A program made the translations under genes and the position numbers. Positions 43,720 through 54,116 of a stretch of 64,000 bases of DNA are shown one piece after another. Each line of letters starts with the position of its first letter. Within the stretch, counting starts at the first letter, position 1. This DNA comes from Tridacna crocea (taxonomy: Eukaryota; Mollusca; Bivalvia; Cardiida; Cardiidae): positions 39,962,728-40,026,727 of the forward strand of contig OX031069.1 of assembly GCA_943736015.1 (NCBI GenBank). The letters are read 5' to 3'. The notes under the pieces were generated by a model that was given only the letters and a program-made list of their open reading frames with translations, had not been told where the DNA came from and did no database searches.

Positions 43720-43947
43720 TTAACCCTTTACTCTATAGATACTCATTTCAACGCATTGCTTGTAGGAGCCTTTGGAAAACATTGTGGCAAAAGGTGAAAA
43801 TGCTCGTGACGAGCAATTTCACCTTTTCCACAATGTTTTCTTTGCTTTCAAATGGTGTCATAAAAACATAAGAAACAGCTTCATCCTTGCTGTTATTAAG
43901 GGTCGGTTTGAGATACTTAGGAAGTGCCTTATGGGGTAAAGGGTTAA
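43720..43947. mobile_element. F1b element, best-preserved TTAA ends
   Basis: TTAA (43720-43723), then CCCTTTACTCTATAG at the left; GGGGTAAAGGG then TTAA (43944-43947) at the right. The core is 220 bp with hairpin GTGAAAATGCTCG / CGAGCAATTTCAC at about 43790-43830. This copy shows that the element is bounded by CCC...GGG and a duplicated TTAA. Confidence 0.9.
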
Positions 43948-44877
43948 ATATCATAACGGTTAACCTTGGATGCCTAAAATATGCCGAGAACCGTTTGCTT
44001 TCATTTACGGACTTGGCAATTTCAGGCCGAAGGTCAACGTTTGGTTTTTGAAAGGAGAGGCTATCCAGATTTTCGTAGGTCAGTCAGTGCTAAAATATGT
44101 CTGATAGCCCTTCCCCTACGGTCAAAAATCTAAGTTTCCTTTTCCAAAAGGGAACTCAGTGTTCTCTCACATAGCAAACCACAAATTTGCTACGCATTTC
44201 CTCAGAGTTCCTAAACCGCGTTATAAAATTTCAAATCTCAGATAACTGGATGAAACATGGGGCTGATTAACCTAACACGCATTTAGTGGGAGGAAATGCC
44301 AACTGTATCTTATCATATCTTATAGCTTGTATCAAATGCATGAAAAAGGTGTTCAAGTATTTTTGATCCGATGTTTATACACTTATCCAAATATTGAGGC
44401 AATAGCACGACGCCGATGTTTATACATAACTTTTTAGCCGCCACATTTAACACAAATAGCTTTAATAGCTGACGGCACAGAGCAAGATCAGACTGCATGG
44501 AACTGTCAGGCTTTTATTTAATTTACACCATAATAATTCTAAACGATGATCAATCATTAACATGTGAATCTTTTTTACGGCCATCTAAAGAGCCTTATCT
44601 AACTGTCTGGCAGGAAAACAATCTGGACTCTCTTTGCAGTCGTAGGGAAGGATAGTTTCTGGAACTTTTTTTGTCCGCGATGTTCCATGGCAAGGTTAAA
44701 CATACACGTGATATCTGCTTTTATAGTCACGTGTTCAGTTTCTTAGCTCCTCAAAAAGGTATTGAAGGAATAGAATCTTACTTATTGTTGGACTGTTAGT
44801 AATTTAATATGCGGGGCATAGACAATGTTGGCAGCTTTAGGGCTTGACCTAGCAGTCCTGCTTCTTACAAACTATTG
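43948..44877. other. Non-coding stretch
   Basis: An F3 remnant (GAGCAAGATCAGACTGCATG) is at about 44470-44530. No gene was seen. Confidence 0.4.
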
Positions 44878-45096
44878 TCAGCTAAAAAGGGCAATCTGTT
44901 GTACCTCTGGGCTCTTTTTCTCATATAGGAATAAATGTATTTTCCCAATGGTATTATTCACGTTATCTTGGATGGCAAGTGTAGTATATCCCATCTTTTT
45001 CACATTTCCTACCACTAAGTCTGATTGGCCATATACTGTTTGAACAGCACCCAAACAATCGATTGGTCTTTCTTTCACAGGCGTTTGTGTCGCCAT
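44878..45096 (-). CDS. Unidentified 72-aa ORF, possible first exon
   Basis: The start lies in a good initiation context (A at -3, G at +4: CAAAATGGCG) and the translation is protein-like (for example VYGQSDLVVGNVKKMGYTTL). A possible donor CAGAG|GTACAAC lies near its end (about 44915). I do not recognise the sequence. It may be an exon or part of a transposon, since an R8 repeat lies 100 bp away. No downstream exon was found. Confidence 0.3.
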   Translation of the reverse strand: MATQTPVKERPIDCLGAVQTVYGQSDLVVGNVKKMGYTTLAIQDNVNNTIGKIHLFLYEKKSPEVQQIALFS

Positions 45097-45199
45097 TTTG
45101 AGTTATGGTCATTTGACGAAAATATCACGTGATGACGGACTACTTTCTGAGCCAACTACAGGGGTGAATGGGAATGATCCGTATATATAGTGCAAGAGA

Positions 45200-45380
45200 G
45201 TGATAATCTTGATGTTAATCTTGTTCGACGCCGCCATTTTGGATGTTGTGTTGATAGTGTTCTCATGTATACGGGGTTCCCGAAAGGGAAGCTACTTTTA
45301 CGTTGGTTTTGCCAGTGTACATGATATATACGTTCGGGACATAGTATCCAATCACTATCTTTGCATGCTGTATTATAATT
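45200..45380 (+). repeat. R8 repeat fragment
   Basis: TCGACGCCGCCATTTTGGAT, ATACGGGG and GGTTTTGCCAGTGTACATGA match 57610-57770. Confidence 0.75.
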
Positions 45381-45607
45381 GGTACTTTCTTGTGGGAACA
45401 GGGCACCTGGCCTATCTATAGCCTTGGGACTGAACTTAAGTCATTTTATTGCACTCACTGTATTGCACTGAACTCGTATCACAACTGGTGCCATTCTCAA
45501 TGTGCAGTTATTCTTCCACATAGATATCATTGTAATAGACTCCAAAACAGAGCTATGTCATACTCTAAGACTCCAAACCGTTAATGATAAAGTTTGCTTT
45601 AGTTTTT

Positions 45608-45905
45608 AAAATGCCGAGCCCAATGGCTCAGTCGGTGGCATACAGGACTTGAGAACGGTTCGATGCCCTGCTTGACCAATTTCTTTCCGGGATTGATGAT
45701 AGTAATTGAGATAGGGTTCATTCCTCTCCCACTGCTGACCGTTGTTTCGACGATGGTTATGTGGGTAAACAGCCACTGACTAGAAAAGAGTTTTGAGCGG
45801 AGTAATGGTAACAGAAACTCCAGGGGAGCGTGGATTGGTGCACTGGCTGCTTCGATATCACTGTAATGTTGAAAACGGTGTTAAAATACTGTACAATCAA
45901 ACATA
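45608..45905 (+). repeat. tRNA-derived SINE family A, full length
   Basis: The head carries box-A-like ATGGCTCAGTCGGTGGC and box-B-like ACGGTTCGATGCCC. The body includes CGACGATGGTTATGTGGG and GGATTGGTGCACTGGCTGC. The tail is GGTGTTAAAATACTGTACAA. It is the only copy in the window with both head and tail. Confidence 0.85.
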
Positions 45906-46639
45906 TAGTTTTGAAATGCAACACTGATATCAAGAATCATAAAAGAAATGTCGGTCAAGCCGAGATTCTAATGCAAGAGAAGAACTTTTCATGGCTTACA
46001 GTAACTGAACAACAGATACAGATCTACACCCTGAAATAACGATTGCTGACAGTACAACCTTTTACATTAATCTGCTGTAAAGAAAACACAAATGGGTTGT
46101 TTTTCTTCGGGAACAGGAACGAGTTTGGAGAAAAAGCGTTGATTCTGTTCAATAAAGATTCCGTGAATAACCGGTAAATTAGGCATAAATAGTTTCCATC
46201 ATAATTATTCATTGTCGTAAAATGCACTGCAGGTCTATTATTGATCGTAAACGCAGGATGCAGTGTATCTTTTCAATTTGATTGTTAGGGCCAACAATAG
46301 TGCGTGCATGGTTGCATAAATAATAGAGGGATCGATCGCTTATTTGAAATTCAAATCGACCGGGTTTCTTCTTCACTTACGTCTCAATGAAACGCAAATT
46401 AACCCATTACAAGACAAATGCAACTTTTCACTCACCCTTGCAGATCAGACTTTAAAGAAAAACATGACTTTGCCAAACACAGTTACGAGCAATAGTTCCT
46501 TTTGCATTGTTTTCATGCAAAGACAGAAAACACCTTTTAATTAATTTGTTTAATATAAACCTTGTATGTGTCACTTGTATTCAAAAATTCTAACTAGCAT
46601 GTTTGTAGTGAGCACAAAAATGGTATTTAATGAAATGGG
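45906..46639. other. Non-coding stretch
   Basis: A lone F1-like end (TTAACCCATTACAAGACAA) is at about 46399. Nothing else. Confidence 0.4.
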
Positions 46640-46868
46640 TTAACCCTCAGGCTGCTAAGAGCGACTTGATGGCCTTTTGTAGGCAGCGTACGTTAGGATC
46701 AGAATGCATGTTCTGTGCAGTCTGATCGTGGTTCCGCACGGGCCGATAAAAAGACTTTTTTTTTTTTCGGACAAAAAAAAAAAAAAGCTTTGAAATAGCA
46801 TTATTCTGGTTTTTACTATCGGCTTGAAAGTTCAGTTAAAATTTTTGATAGGGAAAAGGGTTATTAAT
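46640..46868. mobile_element. F3 element, full length
   Basis: It starts TTAACCCTCAGGCTGCTAAG and ends GGGAAAAGGGTTATTAA. The hairpin GTTAGGATCAGAATGCATG is at about 46690-46740. The AT-rich right half contains TTTGAAATAGCATTATTCTG. Confidence 0.8.
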
Positions 46869-46954
46869 AAAAATCCACTGATGGACTTCTTGTTCCTAAT
46901 AATGCGGACGATAGTTTACTAAAACATCCTCTTGATTATCAAGCCTCAGGCCTG

Positions 46955-47130
46955 CAACATGCGAAAAAGGGCATTCGGACATTTGCGTAAAGTGTCGTCT
47001 CGGATCATTCTGTGCAGTCCGTGCATGCTAATCCTAAACGACTCTCTCCATTTTTATGTAATTGTCTGTTTTGCGCAAGGCTACTGAGGAACAAAATCTA
47101 ATGTAGTCATAAAGTGTCTTCTCGGAAAAC
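46955..47130. mobile_element. F2 element, right third missing
   Basis: It starts GCCTGCAACATGCGAAAAAG. The first hairpin is at about 46985-47045. It breaks off inside the second hairpin at about 47125. Confidence 0.75.
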
Positions 47131-47217
47131 TCTCTTCAAAAGAAATGGGTAATGTTCCTCTAAAAAAATCAGGTGAGCGATCCAAGGCCACCTTTGCACT
47201 CATGTTTACAAGAAATT

Positions 47218-47462
47218 TTGACTGACAGAATCTTTCCGAGGATTGATGATAGTCAATGCGACAGGATTCATTCCTCTTCCACCGCTAACCATTGTTTCGA
47301 CGATAGCTATGTGGGAAAGCAGCCAATGGCTTGGAAAGAAAATTATGCGGAGTGCTGGTAAAAGAAACTTCAGAAAAGCACGGCTAGGTGCACCGGCCTC
47401 GAGATATAACGGAAATAATGTTCAAAACGGCGTTAAAAACCATACAATCATTCAATCAGCCA
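47218..47462 (+). repeat. SINE family A, head missing
   Basis: The body and tail match 45608-45905 (GAGGATTGATGATAGTCA, GGTGCACCGGCC, AACGGCGTTAAAAACCATAC). Confidence 0.8.
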
Positions 47463-47694
47463 TATTAATCTTGCAAAGGAAATTTTATTCATACAAGTAA
47501 CATCCTATTTCTTTTTGCAATTCAACATCAGCCTGACGGTTCGTTGTTCAGTATGCCATTATGCTACGTTCTCACTATCTCGATTCACGCCACGATTGAA
47601 ATTGTGGTCTTGATCGTAAGCAAGTCGTGATGATCCTATCCGGTCGTGTCAGATCTTGATGCTAATAGAAGCAATCGTATAATCGTATGAATTT

Positions 47695-47885
47695 TTTTGC
47701 CGGTGTAACGCAGAAAAAATGACCCCCATTACAAAATGAACCCCGGGTCATTTCTCGACGTAGAATAATGACCCATGGGTCATTTTTCTACGTCGAGAAA
47801 TGACCCATGGGTCATTCCTCTACGTCGAGAAATGACCCAGGGGTCATTTTGTAATGGGGGTCATTTTTCTGCGTTACACCGGCCA
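47695..47885. mobile_element. Foldback MITE with ATGACC palindromes
   Basis: The ends CCGGTGTAACGCAGAAAAAA and TTTTTCTGCGTTACACCGG are perfect inverted copies. The inside is a near-perfect long hairpin built from ATGACCCATGGGTCAT and TACGTCGAGAAATGACCC. It is much better preserved than 6322-6527, hence younger. Confidence 0.9.
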
Positions 47886-48139
47886 AAAATGTTCAACGAT
47901 CAACACGATTGATTTTCAATCGTGGTCACCGCATCTAAGAGTATTGAATCCTAACGAAACGTAGCAGATCGCATCAAATCGTGCTTCTAAATCGTGTTGA
48001 TCAGGACCAATCTTGGACAAGGCATAGGCAAAGCTCTGGTTCGATTTGCTGGATAATAGGATAGACAAGTTCTCCTTTTTGATCTCTCAAATCGAGACAA
48101 TCGAAGTTAGAAATGCAATATCCTTTGTAACAGCAGTAC

Positions 48140-48715
48140 ATGGTGCTGTTTTTAAACAAACATATTCCCTTCAATATTGCAAAATCAGGTTCTAGTCGTA
48201 GCAGCTTTCCAACACCAACAATTCTGGAAATAAATCCAGAAGTCTTCCCGAAAGCCTGTGAGCCTGGTTGGTTGGACCCAAAAGGTAGATCAAAAATAGA
48301 GAATTTCAGAGAACCGATTATTGCATTTTCACCCTCAAAGATGAAAAAAAAGTAGGTAACTTACCGAAAAGATATGCAGCAAAAGTGCTTGAATGCACTT
48401 CTTTTTCTACTGAAAGGAAAGAACTGTCTGACTACTGCTCTCCTGACCCTTGCGGATTGTGTTTGTTGCTGGTCTGGCAACTACTCGTCAACTTCCTCCC
48501 TGGTGATACAATGTCTGCATACTGCAGATGGTGTCACACCTGTGGTTTTGGGCCATATTGAAAATAGAGTGAAATTGGCCATCTTTGAAGCCTCACAGAT
48601 CGCTTCATGGCACAATGTTTGCTTTCCCGTCTCTTGCTATCTAAAGTACGTCCATAGCCCTTCGAAAAAATGCATTAAAAACAATACATGTACGTCAACC
48701 GATTGCGTTTTTTGA
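48140..48715 (+). CDS. Two unidentified adjacent ORFs (71 and 113 aa)
   Basis: ORFs at 48140-48355 and 48374-48715 are ordinary in composition and lie inside the candidate 3.5-kb element. The second is cysteine-rich near its start (LADCVCCWSGN) and end. I recognise no domain. They could be decayed transposon genes; a single frameshifted gene is possible but unproven. Confidence 0.2.
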
Positions 48716-49051
48716 TAAATCTCAAAAACAACGGGCACCCTAGAATTTTCCCACTCAAAAACACCTGTTCACCGCCATGACCCCAATTTTTTGTTCCTCT
48801 AGTGACACAAAATAGTCCCCTCAATATACAATAAAAAAAAACATCTAAGTGGTCCCCCAATGCCTAAATTTGAAGCAAATCTAAATTATATACCACCAAG
48901 CCCTCTTAGCTCCATACAACAGTGCAACAAAAGTGCTACTGCAAATTTTCACTTGGGACTACTTTTGACTACTACGAACTGAAAGCAGTCTCGCATTGGT
49001 GTGATACCAGATACCATATTATCACTTTCTTCAACAATAATTAGTCTTCAC

Positions 49052-50318
49052 AAACAAGAGCCGTCAGAGACGGGTTATGCTCACCGAACAAGTGCTTGTC
49101 ATAAAATATATGAAATGATATAAATTTACTTCTTTTATCCTAAAAGGACCTGTTCCTGCTCCCCAAAAATTGAAATGAAAAGGCAATTACTATCTTAGTG
49201 ATAGAAACACAAGCTTGTAGAGGACAATAAGCCCACTAAGCCCCCTTTAAGCCATCTTTTCCCATAAGGCAATATTGCATCATTGAAATAAATACAACTG
49301 GTGTGTGATTTGTGTTTTTTTTAATAATAATTCAAAATTCGATATTTCATAAAATTTTGAGCAGTCATGTAGTAAATATTACATAAAACGATTTTTTACA
49401 TGAAGCCCCCTTTTTCCGTGACGCAGCCTGAAATTCATGAACCGGAAGACAGGTACCTGGGCAACGTTCCAACAAGTTCAGATTTGAAATTTCACAAAGT
49501 TTTGACCACAGATGTAGGAGATGCAAGTGAAAAACAATTTTTTCCATGAAGTCCCCTTTTTCCGTGATGCAGCCTCAAATTGAGAAACCAGGAAAGAGGT
49601 ATTTGCGCATTAATAATTCATAGATTGAAAATAACAAGGGAACATGTTGAAACTTGTAAAACAAGATATAAACATGAAGTTTCACGAAATTTTGACAAAA
49701 AACTGAACGAGATATTAGTAAAAATTGCAATTTTGCATTAAGGCCCCTTTTTCTAGCATTTTACAAGAAACCCCCTTTTACCATGACAGAGGGTCAAACT
49801 GAAAAACACCTAGATCAAGAAACAAGAGCAAATGGTGAAACTTTGAAAAAACAATATAACCATGAAGTTTAATGAAATTTTGACCAACAATGAATGAGAT
49901 ATTAGTAAAAACTGGAATTTTGCAAGAAACCCCCTTTTTCCGTGACAGAACGTCAACTTAAGAAATGCCTAGAGTAAAATAAACAAGCGCACATGCTGAA
50001 TCTTTCCATAAACAATATAACCATGAAGTTTCATGAAATTTTGACAAAAACTGAATGAGATATTAGTAAAAAAATGCAATTTTGCATTAAGCCCCTTTTT
50101 TCCATGACACGGGGTCAAATGGAAAAAGCGGGAAAGATACATCTGCGCCTTACCCTAAGGAGTTCATATATAAAGTTTTAACCAATTTGGTACAGGGGTT
50201 GTCGAGAAATGGCTTCGGACGGACGGACGGACAGACGGACGGAAGGACAGACGGAAGGACGGACAGACGGACGGACAGACGAAGCGGCGACTATATGCTC
50301 GCCCTTCGGGGAGCATAA
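49052..50318 (+). repeat. Second tandem-core repeat element, about 1.27 kb
   Basis: It opens ACAAGAGCCGTCAGAGACGG and closes GCGGCGACTATATGCTCGCC with TTCGGGGAGCATAAA. The core has about five degenerate units of roughly 140-150 bp with CATGAAGTTTCATGAAATTT, GAGATATTAGTAAAAA and CCCCTTTTTCCGTGAC. A (GGAC)n microsatellite at 50217-50282 lies just inside the right end. Confidence 0.85.
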
Positions 50319-50769
50319 AAACAGTGAAGTCTGTGGACAGTCGTGGCCCATATATACTAATTGTGGTCCAATTGCAGCTCTCCCTCGAATATGATCGTGA
50401 AACGCGGCACGACAACAATCATATCTTAAGGACACCGAACACATGGGTTTGCAATAAACGTATCTCGACTTATCCACACGTATCTGTATGTATTACATCG
50501 TCAAAACTCATGACCCCCTCTCGTAATAAACGTATCAAATCGGAATTCAATGGTAGCTTGGAACAGGGTAGTCTTATCGCATAGGAATGGATCGTATACG
50601 AACGTAAGACCGGATGGTTATTGGTCGTGTGAATTGAGTTGACCGATCGCAATTATGTCGCAAGCGCAAGTAATCATTTCTTAACGTCTCTACATGTCTA
50701 CTGTCTAGTTTAAACATATTTATTTTACATCAATTGAGAAACAAGTTCTAACAACTTATACTAATCTCT
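50319..50769. other. Non-coding stretch
   Basis: No gene was seen. Part of the right side of the candidate element at 47562-51034. Confidence 0.4.
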
Positions 50770-50930
50770 CTCTATTCTGCTTCCTGGGAACTACACCAGT
50801 ACTCCCGCCAAATGTGTGGGCCGATGAAAAATCCCAAAGTTGACACCCGCTCCCGGGTATCGAACTCAGGACCTTTTGGTTACGAGGCCGACGCTCTACC
50901 CCACGACCACGGACACCACCAATGTCTACT
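50770..50930 (-). repeat. tRNA-derived SINE family C, minus
   Basis: The reverse complement carries GTAGAGCGTCGGCCTCGTAA (box A region), GGTCCTGAGTTCGATACCCG (box B) and the body end ACTGGTGTAGTTCCCAGGAA. It is better preserved than the copy at 16800. Confidence 0.8.
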
Positions 50931-51037
50931 GTCTACTCGTTTCATCTCGTATCAAAACCAAAAAATTCCCTAAAGTGTCACAATTGGCGAATCGCGGCTC
51001 TCGTAACTAATCTCGTGACAGTGTGAACCTAGCATTA

Positions 51038-51424
51038 CTTGCGAGAACAGTTGTTCCATTTGCTGTACAGTAGTGCCGGTAGCGTAGTCTGTAGAGAAGG
51101 GTGTGTGTGTGTGTGTGTGTCTGTTTGAACTTTTCTCTGAAAATTGGTGATAAACGTTGCGACAGGAGTCTTTCCTTTCTTACCAATGGTTATCGTTTCC
51201 ACGTTTTTTATTTTTTCTAGAAAACTGCCAGTGCCTTGGGAAAAGTGTTATATGAAGGACTTGGAAAGCAATTTTCAAGACAGCATGAAAATTATGTATA
51301 GATCGACGTTTTAAGATAATGTTGAAAACAGCGTCCAACAAACAAACAAATAAATCATTTCATTTGCAACATATTTTTTTTCAACAGAATTCATCTATCA
51401 TAGGGAAATTTACCCAATAATTCT
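51038..51424. other. Non-coding stretch with (GT)n
   Basis: A GT microsatellite is at 51102-51121. A SINE-like 3' tail (ATGTTGAAAACAGCGTCCAA) is at about 51316. Nothing else. Confidence 0.45.
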
Positions 51425-51428
51425 ATAT

Positions 51429-51688
51429 GGCATGCAACACGCAAAAAGGTGCATTCGGACATTTGCGTAAAGTGTCGTCCCGGATTAGCCTGCGCAGTGC
51501 GCGCAGGCTAATCCGAGACGGCACTTTACGACTGCTTTAGATTTTGTGCTACAGTGGACTTGTGCAAAACAGAAAATAACATGAAAACGTAAAGTGCCGT
51601 CTCGGATTAGTCTGTGCGGACTGCGCAGGCTGATCCGAGACGACACTTTACGCAGATGTCCGAATGCATTTTTCGCATGTTGCAGGCC
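51429..51688. mobile_element. F2 element, complete, ATAT target duplication
   Basis: The ends are GGCATGCAACACGCAAAAAG and CGCATGTTGCAGGCC. ATAT is at 51425-51428 and 51689-51692. Hairpins lie at 51466-51529 and 51593-51654, both nearly perfect. Length 260 bp. Confidence 0.9.
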
Positions 51689-51692
51689 ATAT

Positions 51693-51925
51693 GGCTTGCA
51701 ACACAAGAAAAGGGGCATTCGGATGTTTGCAGTCCGCGCAGCCTAATCCAAGATGGCACTTTACGTACATCAGAACTTGTGAAACAGTAGACTTACGTTA
51801 AACAGAAAAATAAATCATTAAAAACGAAAATGTCGGTTCGGATTAGCCTGCGCGGACTGCGTAGGGTGATCTGAAACGACACTTTACGCCAATGTCCGAA
51901 TGCACCTTTTTGCGTGTTGCAAGCC
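51693..51925. mobile_element. F2 element adjoining the previous one, shared ATAT
   Basis: The ends are GGCTTGCAACACAAGAAAAG and GCGTGTTGCAAGCC. ATAT is at 51689-51692 and 51926-51929. The first hairpin is shortened. The two elements share the ATAT, so one inserted exactly into the target duplication of the other. Confidence 0.9.
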
Positions 51926-51929
51926 ATAT

Positions 51930-53147
51930 AATTTTTCACGAACTTATGGCCTTTCGCAAGCTGGTTTCATTTGGAATTACCAATTATTTTTGCTGCTACG
52001 TACAGCTCTTTTAGTGTCCTAAAAGCCCAGGAAAAAGTTTACTTAGTCGGATGACTAAAGATAAACATAAAGATGTGCTCTGTCACCGTGATACAAGTGA
52101 AGTAAAGGCGAATTAGTATAAACCTAAGCCAAACACACACTATAAAGATAGACCTTGCTGAAAACCTGGTTATCAAAATAAACACGTAATACTGGCTGTA
52201 TCTGGTTTCATTAAACTATTTGATAACTGGCCCACTAACCTAATCCGCAAATTATGTTCTGCTCTGTATTCTTTAAGTATCTCATAAAACATGAATCGCT
52301 TGACGGACGGACAAACGAACGCACCGATCGACCGACTGACAGACAGACTGATTGCCTTGCTGGCCGACTGGCCGATCGATTTCTCGCTGGATAGATAGGC
52401 CGATCGGCTCGCAGGCTGGCTTGTTTAGGCTAAACGCTACATATCAACAATTTTCCTCCTTAGCCTTTGCAATTAATCTCGACTCCACGGATTCTCGCCT
52501 ACTGTGTGGAGCACGAACAGACAACACAGAATGTCCATACTGATATTTTTTCTTCAATGTTCCCTTACTTGGAAGTTAGAGTCAGGCTATAAACCTGTTT
52601 TGGCTGCTTTTCCGTGGTAAAAAGAGTCCATTTCAACATATGGGGTGTTTTGAAACACGTCTCCGGAGTATTAATTCTGTGATTAATAATAGCTACGTTT
52701 TTTCATTCTAGTAAATATTTCACCTTGAATTTGCTTTGATTGATCACGTTATCATCATTATATATGGCAAAATCTTGCATGCAATGTTTGCTGCGACTTT
52801 TCAGGACAGTAAGGTTTCGTATATAAAGGATTTGATATGAGTTCGCATTTGAGATAAAGTTTTTTTTAATGACCGAAGCTAGAAGAAATATCCTTTTAGT
52901 GTGCCTTTGGCGAGCTTATTAACATGTTGTTTTTTTTTTGAAAGGTATGATACTGTTTTACTTCAAAAGCCGGTGAATGTCAGATTCTTTTTATCACACA
53001 AGCATATCTCAAGTGATATAATTCGAGACGTGTTAAAACTCATGCCTACCTGTACATTGTGTCCTGCAATTTACACGATGCCCTTTCGGTTCTTTGACAG
53101 ATGTGTATATACGTCACTGTCGACAAAGAGATACAAGGAAACTTGCT
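51930..53147. other. Non-coding stretch
   Basis: A short GAC/GAT-rich simple stretch is at 52305-52360 and a T-run at 52931. ORFs here look random. Confidence 0.4.
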
Positions 53148-53564
53148 TAACCCTTTGGCTACTAAGCGCGACTAAAAGACCTTGTTGATTAAAGACCTGT
53201 CACACTACACGGCGATTGCACCGCGCTTGCACGGCGCTCTAGCATTTTTCTGAGCGCCATGGGATCGCCGGAAAACATAAATAATTTTCGGGAAAATAGA
53301 GATACACGACGCTTTCACGGCGCTCATGGCGATGCTACGGCTCTAGTAAGGCGCACCTTCGGCGATTCTACGGCGATGTATCGCGTTCCTAGGGCGATTG
53401 AATGCGCTCCTACGGCGCTTCTACTGCGCTCATGGAGATGTCACGGCGCGTGCACTGCGCTCTCGCGGCGATTGCACTGTGCTGCCGGCGCTCTTGAGAC
53501 ATTGTTAAAACAAAGTACATTAAAACCTCTTCATCTGTTCCTTGTTTGCTCTAATACATTAAGC

Positions 53565-53837
53565 ATGCCAGCAAAAGGGAGAAAAGGCAAGAAGTCCAAA
53601 GACAAGCTTGTTCAAGAAGAGGTTTTGCCGCCCCCAGCATCTACGCCTCCCCCAGCATCACCGCCATCGCCGCGGGGTGAAGCAGGATATCCTCTGTCGC
53701 CAGCTTCCCGTGCTAGCTCTCCATCAAATTCAATATCTCACTGCCCTACTCAGCCACAAAAGAAGGCCAAAACTGTAACTGATCCGGTGGAGTCACTTTC
53801 GGTACCGTGTGTCCTTCTTGGTAAGTGCAGGGCGTAG
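53565..53837 (+). pseudogene. Harbinger second-ORF fragment (probable DNA-binding protein N-terminus)
   Basis: The ORF from the ATG at 53565 gives about 90 residues: a Lys-rich start (MPAKGRKGKKSKDKL), a Pro/Ser-rich linker and PTQPQKKAKTVTDPV. Position and partner gene suggest the Myb/MADF-like accessory protein that PIF/Harbinger elements encode, but the conserved DNA-binding domain itself is not present. The frame runs across the deletion junction into antisense transposase sequence, so the last part is not original. Confidence 0.55.
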
Positions 53838-54116
53838 CCTGTCTAGGAGCTCATCAAAAAGCTCGGGTGGTACTCTAAGATAGTTAAAGTAGCTAGCGGG
53901 ATCCTCGTTTCGTAGCTCTGGTTTAAGTTTATTGTAATTCCCAAGCTGTAATCGCCTGGCCTTCTCCAGCCATGTTCGAACCCAGATCCTCCTACGCCTT
54001 GGTGTCCTTCTCCGCCACCGTCTGAGAATTACTTGTATTATTCCAGCATCAGCCTGGAGCTGTTGCACTTGCATTAAAGTGAGCAATAATCCGGCTTGCT
54101 GCCGTTCATTTGCCAT
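53793..54116 (-). pseudogene. Harbinger (HARBI1-like) transposase N-terminal fragment
   Basis: The 107-aa ORF starts at an ATG and has the arginine-rich RRIWVRTWLEKARRLQ region followed by YFNYLRVPPELFDELLDRLR and LTKKDTRYRK. This is the typical N-terminal part of Harbinger nuclease-type transposases, just before the catalytic DDE domain. The frame then stops. The catalytic domain is missing, so the copy is non-autonomous. Confidence 0.85.

Larger units (their letters stand above)
47562..51034. mobile_element. Possible PIF/Harbinger-type element, about 3.5 kb, with nested repeats
   Basis: The left end TGCTACGTTCTCACTATCTC and the reverse complement of the right end TGCTAGGTTCACACTGTCAC match at most positions. 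Both ends are flanked outside by TTA (47559-47561, 51035-51037), the target type of PIF/Harbinger. The interior holds a foldback element, two unidentified ORFs, a tandem-core repeat and a SINE. A truncated inverted copy of the left terminus (AACGTAGCA) also occurs at 47966, so alternative boundaries exist. No transposase was recognised. Confidence 0.4.

Noticed and set aside
50164-50477. Ser/Arg/Pro-rich ORFs on the minus strand
   Set aside because: They are translations of the (GGAC)n microsatellite in the tandem-core element.
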